From: Nymphaea colorata
Lineage: Eukaryota; Streptophyta; Magnoliopsida; Nymphaeales; Nymphaeaceae
Direction: 5' to 3'
NCBI RefSeq assembly: GCF_008831285.2
Contig: NC_045149.1
Location: 498,001-562,000, forward strand
DNA: 64,000 nucleotides
The notes below the pieces were generated by a model, which was given only the letters and a program-made list of their open reading frames with translations, was not told where the DNA came from and made no database searches. Position 1 is the first letter of the stretch; each line of letters opens with the position of its first letter. Below, one piece after another: positions 36,032 through 46,560 of this stretch. Position numbers and translations under genes: made by a program.

Positions 36032-36395
36032 ATGAAAACAAGAAGAAACTGAGGAGAAGAAGCCGTAGCCAAAATGGTTTGCACGGCCTCTATTTATAAT
36101 CCCATTTCCAGAATTCTAAGAGTCTCCAATCATAGAATCCTAGGAGATTTCACAAGCTCCAAGGACATTAATTACATCATAGAAACCTAAGAGACTTCAC
36201 ATGTTACAAGGATATTAACTACAACATAGAATCCTAAGAGACTTCACATATAACAAGGATATTAACTACAACATAAAATCTTAGGAGACTCTTCACATGT
36301 TACAAGGACATTAAATATCTTAACACATTCTACAAGGAGGTGGAATCCTAAGAGACTCCTCTTCAACGTGCTGGTGAAGGATTTATATTTTAACA
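35938..36395 (-). repeat. 3' LTR of copia element B
   Basis: Starts TGTTAAAATATAAATCC on the - strand. It contains four tandem 47-bp repeats (36133-36321) in its U3 part and a TA/GA microsatellite at 35999-36030. Confidence 0.96.
36133..36321. repeat. Four 47-bp tandem repeats in U3 of element B
   Basis: Units start at about 36133, 36180, 36227 and 36274, with consensus tagaatcctaagagacttca followed by catgttacaaggatattaac. The same block is present in the other LTR at about 41120-41308, so it predates integration. Confidence 0.92.
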
Positions 36396-36407
36396 CCCTC
36401 CCTCAAG
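36396..36407 (-). other. Polypurine tract of element B
   Basis: The - strand reads cttgagggaggg immediately before the 3' LTR. Confidence 0.85.
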
Positions 36408-39400
36408 TTGTGCATGGTTTTGCACCATGTACAACTTGCCTTTTAGAAACCAGAATCGTTCCTTTGTTAATCCTTTTGTAAATAAGTTTGCAACTTGTTT
36501 ATCTGTACGAACATAAATAGGCTGAATCTCCTTGTCTTCCACCTTTTGTCTAACAAAGTGTTGATAAATCTCAATATGCTTTGTTCGACCATGTTGTACG
36601 GGATTAAAGGCAATGTTAATAGCGCTTTGATTATCGCACATTAACATTGATGTTTTAATCTTTTCTCCAATGTCTTCTAGCAAATGTCTAACCCATGTAA
36701 CTTCAGCAGTACCTGCAGCCATGCATCTGTATTCAGCTTCAGTGCTGGATCTTGCTACTGCCTTTTGCTTTCGACAACTCCAAGACACAAGATTACGTCC
36801 AATGAAAATACAAAAACCAGAAATGGACTTTCTTTGATCGGGATCTCCAGCCCAATCTGCATCTGTGAATGTCATAAGTTGATGTCCAGTAGTTATATTT
36901 TCACTCTTACCATAAACTAAGCCATCTCCTGCTGTCCCTTTAAGATATCTTAATATTCTTTTGACAGCATCCATGTGAGTATCTCTAGGTGCATGCATAA
37001 ATTGAGATACTTGATTCACAGCATATATAATATCTGGTCTAGTAAATGTAAGATTTTGAATAGCCCCAACAATACTTCGATATTGCGTAGGATCTTCATA
37101 TAACTCCCCATCTTGAGCACTTAGTCTTTGATTTAGAACACTAGGAGTTCCAACAGGCTTACAATCAGACATACCTGACTTTTTCAGCAGATCCAACGTG
37201 TATTTCTATTGTGTCAATGTGAGGCGATTATTGTGCCTATCAATCTCCACTCCAAGAAAGAATCGTAAATCACCAAGCTCTTTCATTTTGAAGTTTTGCA
37301 TCATCAAAACTTTAGCTTCTTCTATGTGTTTTTCTGAATTGCGTGTGATAACAATATCATCAACATATATAATAAGTAAAGTAAATATGTTTTCCTTTCG
37401 ATAAATGAAAAGAGAGTGATCTAGAGGACATCTCCAAAAACCACATTCTTGAATCTTGCAGGAGAAACTGTCAAACCACGAACGTGAGGCCTGTTTAAGT
37501 CCATAAATAGATTTTCTTAGTTTGCAATATACTTCCTCCCTTAAATCACCATGAAGAAAAGCATTCTTGACGTCCATTTGATGTAGTCTCCATCCATATT
37601 CAACTGCCAATGATATAATCACGCAAATTGTTCCCATTTTGATCACAGGGCTGAATGTCTCATCATAATCTTCTCCATATTGTTGTGTAAACCCTTTTGC
37701 TATTGACCTTGCTTTGTGTCTTTCTATGCTGCCGTTAGGTTTGTATTTAATTTTGTATACCCATTTGGAGCCCACTACGTTCTTTTCGTGTGGCCTCAGA
37801 ACGATCTCCCATGTTCCACATTCATGCAAGGCATCCATTTCTTCTTTCATAGCCTTTCTCCAATGATGTGATTTTGATGCTTGATCAAATGAAGTAGGTT
37901 CTTCCTCCTTGCCAACTTTTGCCATGAATAACTGAAAATCAAGTGATAAAGAATCATAGCTAACCCACCTGTGAATGGGATGACGAATGCGTTGGGATCT
38001 TCTAAGGTGGGGCATGTTGTCTTCTTCACTGTGAGCATCTCTGTCCCTTAGTCGTCGACTGTAGATAAGACTCGAATACCGATGTGCATCGTTGCTCTAT
38101 TCTTCATTATTGCTTTCGTGATGACTTGATGACTGTGTTGGATCTTCTTGATTTTCACTTTGAGCCATATCCGACGGTTGTATTGCTCTCTCTGGATCTT
38201 CATTTTGAGGCACATCATTTTCTATAACAGGATCTGCATTGAATAACTGTGTACTGGTCCAGAGATCATAAGATTCAATGGTCATAGGCATTTCATTTGT
38301 ATTATCAAAACTATGTTCATCTAAAATGACATTTCTTGAAGTTTTGATACGTTTAGTTGTTGGATCATAGCATCGAAAACCTTTATATTCATCAGCATAT
38401 CCAACGAATCTACATTGGATAGCTTTGTCTTGAAACTTGTTCCTCAAGGAAGCATCAACGTGAACATAGCATACACAACCAAAAACCTTCAAGTTCTTGT
38501 AATCAGGTTGTTTGCCTAAGAGTGTAAAATATGGCGATTTAGACATCAAGAGTGTCATAGGCAAACACTTTATTATGTATACAGCAGTATGGAAGGCTTC
38601 AGTCCACAAGGAAATGGGTACATTAGTATCATGCATCATGCTCATGGCGCTTTCAACTATATGTCGATGTTTCTGCTCAACTACACCATTTTGTTGTGGT
38701 GTGTAAGGGCAGGAAATTTGTCTAGTTATCCATTTTTCACGTAGAAATTCAATAAAATCAAGCGAGGAATATTCTCCCCCTCCATCACATTGAAAATGCA
38801 CCACATTGGATGAAAATTTAGTTTGAATCATGGCATAAAAGTTTCGAAATATGTGGGGTACTTCTGGTTTGTGTTTCATGAAGTAAATCCAGTTTAAACG
38901 TGAGTAAGAGTCAATGAATAAGACATAATATCTTGACCCAGACATGGAATCAATAGGGGCTGGCCCCTATACATCAGAAAAAATAGTTTCAAAAGGTTTG
39001 GAAGCCCTTTGATTTATATTATGGAAAGGTAAAACATGACTCTTACAAAGTCCACAACTTGAACATTTTTTGACACTTGAAGTAAGAGGTAAACTTGATC
39101 TTGGAATGAGACTATCTGTGACAAGTTTTTCAATGAAATGTCGACCACAGTGTCCTAGCCGACTATGCCACAAATCAGACTCCAAAAATTGGTTAGGGCC
39201 CCTTACTTTTGATTGAAAATGGCAAGAACTTGGCACTGATGACGCATTATGAGATAGAGAAAATGTCTTCAATCCTATATCAAAAGTGGATGAATCCTTG
39301 GGTAGACATTCCTTGAGGACGTACATATTCCCTTGACGCTCCCCTCTAGCGAACATTTTCTTCGTTTGGAGGTCCTTGACATAGACAGAAGAAGGTGTGA

Positions 39401-40482
39401 ATTCAACAGAAGAGCTTGTATCATCAATGAGTTTAGAAATGGATATGATGTTCTTTTTGATATTGGGAGCAAGAACAACATTAGACAGTGATAGAGACGA
39501 GGATGACAATGGAATATGTGCATTTCCAATATGTGTAATGGGATGAGATTTTCCATCACCTGTTATAATGCAACTTCTACCGTAATGAGGGGATAAGTTA
39601 GTCAATTTACCTGCATTTCCTGTCACATGGGTAGCTGTACCTGAATCCAAGAACCATTCTCCCTGCTCATTTTGCTTTATAGTCATCTTTGAGAATGCAG
39701 TCATCAATAGCTGTTGCATATCTTCAGCGATGGATTTAGAACTTTGTCCTCCTTGTTTATAATCATGTCTTACCCCTTTGTTTTTATTTTGAGGATTAAA
39801 CCAACACGGTGCCTTCATGTGTCCTTTCTTGTTGCACTGAAAACAAATTGATATTTTTCTTGAAGTATCCAAAGGAGATATACCTTGGTTATGTGGTGTT
39901 GGTAGAATGCCACGACCACCATGGTTGGAGTTCCCATGGCTCTTACCAAACTTTACATTCATAGCCAACACATTTTGGGAGTTCCCTTGATCAGTCCTTT
40001 CAATGACTCTTTTCATATTCATTTCATGTTGGAGAAGTTTACCTTGTAGTTCGTTGAAGGAAGGCAGAACATGAAGGACCTCAAGAGCTGTAATAAAAGC
40101 ATGATAATCATGCCCAAGTCCATTCAAGGTTTGCTGCACCTTTTCCTTATCAGAAATGTTATTCTCTGAGGCAGCAAGTTGGTCTGCGACGGCCTTAATA
40201 CGCCTCAAATAATCCATGATAGACATTGAACCTTTGCTCAAATTCTGAAATTCTTTTTTTAAGTACATAATTCGAGCTTCTGATATTTGGGAAAAGGTAT
40301 CAGCAAGGGTTTCCCATAATTCTTCTGCAGTACAATCATCAGAAACTGAAAGTAACACTTGTTGAGATAAAGTGGACAAAATATACGCAACCAGACTTTG
40401 ATCACGTCTCATCCACATAGCATGTTCAGGATTGCTGTCTTCATGAACAGCAATAACTTCTCCTGCCTCATTTTTTATTTCC

Positions 40483-40562
40483 TGTAAAACGGATATTGGT
40501 GGAGCCTTTGTTGAACCATTGATGTAAAACGGATATTGGTGGAGCCTTTGTTGAACCATCGA
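40483..40562. repeat. 40-bp tandem duplication in element B gag
   Basis: tgtaaaacggatattggtgg plus agcctttgttgaaccattga twice. 40 is not a multiple of three, so the second unit shifts the gag frame. Confidence 0.95.
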
Positions 40563-40910
40563 GATGTCCAAAGAGGCCTTGACTTCTTATGAAAGGCATG
40601 ATTTGTCTTTTCCAGATCAGATAATTCTCATGGTTGAGTTTTTCGGTAATAAGGTGAGGAAGAAAACTTGAGGACATGCCAGAATGCGAAAGGTTTTCCA
40701 TGACAGCAGAAAGGAATGGTATATAGGTAGAAGATGTGAGGGAAAGAAGACACGATATAACAAGATGTGTCCTTGGGTAAGCAAGAAGAAAAAGGAACAA
40801 GAATTGCGCAAGAGAAAAGTAAATTCAGGATAGAGACAAGATGAGAAAAGAGTTCTAACCAGATTAGACCTGTTTGGGCATTTCGTTTGGTAGAGATAAC
40901 GTAACCTGGC

Positions 40911-40922
40911 GCTCTGATACCA
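40911..40922 (-). other. Primer-binding site of element B (tRNA-iMet)
   Basis: Exact complement of TGGTATCAGAGC, directly abutting the 5' LTR. The match extends into gcgccagg. Confidence 0.95.
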
Positions 40923-40981
40923 TGATAGAAATCTAGCACCAATATCTGTAATCAGAAAAAAGTACTCACGCAGGAAGATAG

Positions 40982-41024
<43 letters not shown>

Positions 41025-41382
41025 ACAAGAAGAAACTGAGGAGAAGAAGTCGTAGCCAAAATGGTTTGCACGGCCTCTATTTATAATCCCATTTCCAGAA
41101 TTCTAAGAGTCTCCAATCGTAGAATCCTAGGAGATTTCACAAGCTCCAAGGACATTAATTACATCATAGAAACCTAAGAGACTTCACATATTACAAGGAT
41201 ATTAACTACAACATAGAATCCTAGGAGACTTCATATATAACAAGGATATTAACTACAACATAGAATCCTAGGAGACTCTTCACATGTTACAAGGACATTA
41301 AATATCTTAACACATTTTACAAGGAGGTGGAATCCTAAGAGACTCCTCTTCAACGTGCTGGTGAAGGATTTATATTTTAACA
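40923..41382 (-). repeat. 5' LTR of copia element B
   Basis: 460 bp, partner of 35938-36395. Confidence 0.96.
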
Positions 41383-41387
41383 CTTAC

Positions 41388-43221
41388 CTCCTGAGAAGCG
41401 GTTGGGAAAGGATCATGAGAAGGGTCCTGTCGACGTGTGTAGACCAGCGGAGGATCACGAAAGTTGGACACTACAACGGGAGAATCCCCAGAATGAGACT
41501 TGTAAGGACATGACTCCAAAGGAATAGGAGGAATAGGTAGTGGGTAAGATGACAATGACCTCTTCTCAGTAGAGGTAGGTAAGGAACTATAATAAGGCTG
41601 AGACTCAAAGAATGTCACATCCACACTGATATACTCCTTTTGAGTTAAGGGATCAAAGCATTTGTAACCTTTATGATTTGTGGAGTAGCCAATAAAAATA
41701 CACTTAATGGCTTGGGCACTCAATTTAGCACGTGTGGGTCCAAGTATGTGAATGAAGCATGTGCAACCAAATACTTTGGGAGCTACTGGAAACAAGGAAC
41801 GTTGTGGGTATACAAGTTTAATGGGATCCTTGTTGCCAATGGAGGATGAGGGTAAACGGTTGGTCAAGTAACAGGCAGTGAGGATGGCATCTCCCAAAAA
41901 ATATGCAGGTAGATTAGTATGAAGCATTAGGGAGCGTGCCACATTTAAAAGTTGGCGATGTTTCCGCTCAGCTATTCCATTTTGTTGGGAGGTATGGGGA
42001 CAAGTAAACTGAGGAGAAATGTCATTATCAGAGTAAAATTCATTAAGGTAGATGCCTTGAACTCAAGAGCATTATCAGTGCGAACGCTTTTAACAAGAAT
42101 ACCAAATTGGCTCTTTATTTCAATAATAAGGTTCTTGAGAGTACATATGACCTCAGACCTTTCTTTCAAAAGAAAATTCAAGTGACTCAAGAATAATCAT
42201 CAACAATGACGAGGAAATAACGAAATCTAGACCTACTAGCAACTCTGCTAGGACCCCACACATCAACATGAAGAAGATCAAATAGTCCAGAACTGGACGA
42301 ACTAAGACTTGATGAATAACTGCTACGGGTGTGCTTGCCAAGTTGACATGCCTCACACTAGAACGACTCTGGAACTGGTAGATGAGAAAGTAGGTGACAG
42401 AGCTTAGAGACAGATGGATGACCAAGTCTGAGATGCCATTGGAAGGAGGAGGACAATGAAAAAGTCGAGACGACTGCAATACCCACAGAATCAGACAGGA
42501 AGTAGATGCCCCCTTTCTCATAGCCTCTACCAATCGTCTTCCCAGTTTGCAAGTTCTGAAATGAACATACACCAGAGTCAAATGTAACACGACAATATAA
42601 ATCATTAATCAATTGTCCAACTGATAAAAGATTAATGGGAAACTTAGGAGCATATAACACATTAGGAATTGTCATAGACTGAGAAATCTTAATATCTCCA
42701 TAACCCATAATAGGAGACCATCTACTATCTGCAAGTCTCACATGACGTGTCTGAAGTAATGAGTGTAGCACGATAAACATAGAAGGCCTACTACAAAAGT
42801 GTCTCGATGCTCCTGAATCAATAATCCAAGTAGTACCTGTATCATGTGGAGCAGTATCAACGGACATAGCACTGTCTATCATAACTGTAGAGGCCAACGG
42901 TTGAGTAGATCTGTGTGCTAAAAACTCCTCATACTCTAACTTATTGATATTCACAGTCACAGTCTCAGGATTGGAAGAAGGTAAAGACCCCTCTACTACT
43001 GATGAAGCTGCCTGGATAGATCCAATAGGAGACTGTAATGAATTATTGTCGTGCTTAGATGCAACACCTTTTCCTAGGGGTATAGCGGAAGGACGACCAA
43101 GCTTATCCCAACATCTGTCTTCCAACTTAGGAGCATCTAACTTTACAGTAGAGCCATAAGAAAAGAGATTGTCTGTGTTCTTATGCTCATACTGCGTCTC
43201 TGTCTTGCCTTCAACGGCCAT
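41388..43221 (-). pseudogene. Element C gag remnant, protease and integrase
   Basis: From 43221 down: a very short gag start (MAVEGKTETQYEHKNTDN, then STVKLDAPKLEDRCWDKLGR), where the N-terminal TVKLD motif runs almost directly into the post-zinc-knuckle CWDKLGRPS motif, so most of gag including the zinc knuckle is missing. Then protease WIIDSGASRHFC near 42820, GAG-pre-integrase FQWHLRLGHPSVSKL near 42440, integrase (VRTDNALEF near 42080, NKME near 41975, YFLGDAILTACYLTNRLPSS near 41900, FGCTCFIHILGPTRAKLSAQ near 41760). Frameshifts occur near 42360, 42190 and 41970. Element B interrupts it after 41388. Confidence 0.9.
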
Positions 43222-43314
43222 AGTTCACGACTTGACAATGTGATCTTAATCTGGTTGCACTGCGATACAATCAAGAGTATAGCATGCAGCAATCAACTTG
43301 AAAAAACTTAGGCA

Positions 43315-43315
<1 letters not shown>

Positions 43316-43408
<93 letters not shown>
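43316..43408. repeat. (TA)n followed by poly-T
   Basis: About 62 bp of TA followed by 31 T, within the leader of element C. Confidence 0.97.
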
Positions 43409-43458
43409 CTCGCACCAAAAGCGGTCCTTAAAAGAATTTCTGTGAACTTGCTGCTCAG

Positions 43459-43720
43459 TGAATCAGTCCACCAATCACAGCAATCAATAAATGAACAAGA
43501 ATATATGAACTTGTTCAAAACAGGCCACCAGGCTTCTACGAATCCACATATGCATATAAAAAAAACTTTGTTGTTCAAATCAGTCCACCAATCACAACAA
43601 TCTATAACTGAACAAGAATATATGAATGAAGTTGCTGTTCAAAACAGTCCACCAGGCTTCTACGGATCCACATATGCATATAAAAAAAAACTTTGTTGTT
43701 CAAAATCAGTCCACCAGATT
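43459..43720. repeat. About 120-bp tandem repeat in element C leader
   Basis: Two full units and the start of a third share cagtccaccaatcaca(g/a)caatc, gaacaagaatatatgaa, ccaccaggcttctacg and ccacatatgcatataaaaaa. Confidence 0.88.
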
Positions 43721-44164
43721 ATAAAACAGACATTCAATCTGATAAAAAAAAATATACCAATGTTCAGCTACTCCACTTGAAGCCACTTTTCCAGAGTCAT
43801 CAAAAAATATGATAAGAATATGGTCCACGTGCATTTAATCTTCCACGAGCTTAGATCTGAATAATAATGGAGTCCATGTGCTGCTATTCATCCACAAAGC
43901 TAGATCTGACTTACAACTTTCCACTGCAACTCCCACGCAGTTGCTTACGCTCCACTACATCCACGTTGGGGACCTAATCACAAATACCTCTCACATGTGA
44001 TTAGGTTCCCCTTTCACGCTGCTTCACTAACTTTCAATCAGCAGAGAGAAGAGAGAAAGGAAGGATAGAGGAAAAGAAGAAGTGGGAAGAGATGGGAGAG
44101 GAAGAGGAGAAGGGGTCGCCGGAAAATCACGACAGCCGCCGACGGGGAAGGGTGGAGATCGCCG

Positions 44165-44176
44165 GCTCTGATACCA
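44165..44176 (-). other. Primer-binding site of element C (tRNA-iMet)
   Basis: Exact complement of TGGTATCAGAGC, directly abutting the 5' LTR at 44177. Confidence 0.95.
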
Positions 44177-44369
44177 TGTTACATCCGGCAGCCTTAGAGA
44201 GAGAAACGTACCTTCATTCACTAACCTTAATCTCCATAATAAAGAGATTAGGGTTGAAGAGAGATTTACAAAGTACATCAACAAAAAATAGAGAAATGTT
44301 TAAAGAGACCTCCTAACTATAAAATATTGCAAAGAGCCACCTAGAAACATAAACTCTTCTAATTCAACA
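44177..44369 (-). repeat. 5' LTR of copia element C
   Basis: 193 bp, partner of 34094-34279; slightly longer through an A-rich insertion near 44283. Confidence 0.92.
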
Positions 44370-44374
44370 AACAT

Positions 44375-46560
44375 TGTGGAAGGTGCTATGTCTGTCTCAA
44401 AGTCAAATTCTTCTAGGTCTGTATCCCTAAAATTTGAATGATCCGAAGCAACCTGTAATATATAGAATGAAAAATAGAAAATATTAAACATAAAAACATA
44501 ATGACTCTGATATAACACAAGAAAAGCAATAAACTGAAGTAACCAAACAAATACAATACCCATATTCTTTTCCCTTTTGTGCAAGAAGATGTAAATTAAA
44601 ATGCAGAAAAACTAACTGCTCTGCATGCTTGGTAGTAAAGGTTTTCCTTTTGATATTATGCTTTTGAGAATTCATGGCTCAATTTCTCTCAACAGGATGA
44701 TGTAGTAGGATGAGATAGTAATCTCATAGAAAGTTTTTGGAGCATGAGTATTTGTGGTCAATATGACACTCAAAAGGATTTTGTTCTTCGTCTTCTCTTG
44801 CCAAAACTGCATCTAAATGTCCAACCTTCAAGTACAAAAATGTTGCACGTTCAGGAGCATTTTCTTTTCTGATATAAGGTCTGAATAGTCTCTACATGGT
44901 AGTCTATTTTTAGATTCTTATAATCTTGATATGAAGGGACATGTCTTAGAGCTTCTCTTAGCCATTTCTTTGAAGTTAGAATGGTATTTTGGATTCAAAT
45001 AATGAACTTTTTGTACAAATGCCTTTGTCCCATCTTGCTACTAATATTTAATGTATATGACAAAAAAATCTTGATGATCAAGTGTAATGTTTTTCTCTCA
45101 TGCTTAAAATTTATAAATTTGATTTGCTCAATCATATTATCCAACATCTCATCAACTTTATGAAGCATGGGCTCGTCTTCATCAATTTCCGTCAACATGT
45201 CCCAATTGGGCTTTGTAAACTGTACAAGTTCTGGCAGTCTCCCACCCCAAGATCATCAAGAATGATGTTTTTACTTTTTAATCGCTTAAGCTTTTATCTC
45301 ATGTTCAGCATGACAAAAATTTTAAGCTTTATCAGTCACCATGAAATCAATGCATTCTTTACTTTCTCAATTCTTTGCATTACAACAATGACAAAAACAA
45401 TCTGTCTCAGCAACTGTTGGCCACTTCAATTTGGAAAAGCTATTAGATAAAGATAATGCATGTTGGTAATTCGCAATAATGTTTGTCACATCTCTTTTGA
45501 ATGTTCAATCCATGAAAGTAACTCATATGCACCAAGATCTTCTGCTCTTGGTGCTTGTTGATTGAATATACATTTGGGGCTAAATTTAAAGTATCTGCTA
45601 CTCATGGAGTCGAAAAGATCCGAGGAAAATTACTTTTCAATTTTAATTACATAAAAGAGCAGTGTCTTTGATGATCTGTATTACCTTATCAAGACCAAAT
45701 TCTTTGATCACTTTACAAATGGCTGCCTCAAATGTTCAACATCTTTAGATTCTTCAGATGCAGCAACTATTCTGGAAACAGTTTCTTATCACATGTAACT
45801 GCAACAAAATTAACTTGTGGATGCTTTTGAATGTCTATTTGCTCACAAAAAGTAATCAATATACTAGTTGCATGCCATCCAAACTTTATATCAAAATTAA
45901 ATCTTTTCCGTGTCATCTTTCTCATCTTCGAGAACTGATGTTCTTAGTCTTTTTAAACTTAGAGGCACATATCTAGATAATCTACAATTTTTGAGTGAGG
46001 TTACTGAACCTTTTCAATGAGGATTTCTTGCCATATTGAAAGGAATGAGGCTGGAAAAATAAATTCTTCTCATTTTTCAATTTGTTTATGCTCTTCCAAA
46101 AGTATTCTAACTTGTGTGTGGCACTTTACTCGTCAAGCTGGCCTTTTTCTTGTCTTTTGAAAACCATCATGCTTAAGAGTCATGGGAGCATTTCTTGCAA
46201 TTCTATTGGTTCTATCTCTTTCCTTGAATTAAATCCCCATGTTCTTTCTACTTAAGTTCTTTAATGTATCTTCTATATTGTTCTTACATGCTCCAATTCG
46301 ATAGTGTGGCATCTTTAATATATGCACCTTCTCTCTTGTGTGAGATCTAACGACAGAACCATCACAAAAAACTGCAAACAGAGTGCACATTCTTACCATC
46401 ACTGGATGCATCTTTTGATACTACACTTGTTGCCTTCCAGAATGGTTGTTTCTCAATTGTATACACAACACTAGTTCGTGAGGCAGGTTTTCAAGTGCTA
46501 ATATTCGCACTAGAAGAACCTCTATTAAAGTCTGAGAATTTATTTTCCTTTTCTCCATCA
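44375..46560 (-). pseudogene. hAT-family transposase relic 2, split by copia C
   Basis: On the - strand, from high coordinates: a BED-finger-like end (ILKMPHYRIGACKNNIEDTL near 46310, followed by KHDGFQKTRKRPA), a badly decayed core, the region EDEPMLHKVDEMLDNMIEQI near 45160 that resembles the pre-dimerisation segment of DUF659-hAT proteins, and a clear hAT C-terminal motif (TTKHAEQLVFLHFNLHLLAQ near 44600). A likely intron at 44453-44559 is followed by an acidic exon (SDHSNFRDTDLEEFDFETD) running into the element C insertion at 44370. Stops are frequent. Assignment rests mainly on the C-terminal motif and the BED-like end. Confidence 0.65.

Larger units (their letters stand above)
36390..40800 (-). 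pseudogene. Element B gag-pol polyprotein, three stops and one frameshifting duplication
   Basis: From 40800 down: gag (NHENYLIWKRQIMPFIRSQG near 40600, LWETLADTFSQISEARIMYL near 40300), zinc knuckle CFQCNKKGHMKAPC near 39830, protease WFLDSGTATHVTG near 39640, GAG-pre-integrase LWHSRLGHCGRHF near 39170, integrase core (FIDSYSRLNWIYFMKHK, FQCDGGGEYSS near 38780, PQQNGVVEQKHRHI near 38680), RT (GSKWVYKIKYKPNGSIERHK near 37770, LLIIYVDDIVIT near 37360), RNase H (FTDADWAGDPDQRKSISGF near 36840, TKHIEIYQHFV near 36560). From 40571 to 36390 everything is in one frame, broken only by stops at 38964-38966, about 38097 and about 37203. The gag start is out of frame because of a 40-bp duplication at 40483-40562. 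Confidence 0.95.
35938..41382 (-). mobile_element. Ty1/copia element B, nearly intact, nested in C
   Basis: 5445-bp element with 458- and 460-bp LTRs (35938-36395 and 40923-41382), a perfect target duplication CTTAC (35933-35937 and 41383-41387), PBS directly adjacent to the 5' LTR (40911-40922) and PPT at 36396-36407. The LTRs differ at about a dozen sites outside a GA/TA microsatellite, so it is the youngest insertion in the window. It interrupts element C between its integrase and RT coding parts, in the same orientation. Confidence 0.96.
43222..44164 (-). other. Untranslated leader of element C
   Basis: Between the PBS and the gag start there are 940 bp of non-coding DNA holding a (TA)31-(T)31 microsatellite (43316-43408) and a tandem repeat of about 120 bp (43459-43720). 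The open frames on both strands here are repeat artefacts. Confidence 0.7.
34094..44369 (-). mobile_element. Ty1/copia element C, split by element B
   Basis: LTR element bounded by TG at 34094 and CA at 44369, flanked by a perfect AACAT duplication (34089-34093 and 44370-44374). LTRs are 34094-34279 and 44177-44369. The PBS lies at 44165-44176 and the PPT at 34280-34291. Without the nested element B and its duplicated CTTAC, C is 4826 bp. It is inserted in the hAT relic on the same strand. Coding regions are 41388-43221 and 34287-35937. Confidence 0.92.

Noticed and set aside
35287-36084. A 265-codon reverse-strand frame with an N-terminal hydrophobic stretch
   Set aside because: It starts inside the LTR microsatellite of element B and runs across the insertion junction into element C pol.
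43246-43780. Open frames across the TA/poly-T tract on both strands
   Set aside because: Tyr-Ile and Lys/Phe runs encoded by a microsatellite.
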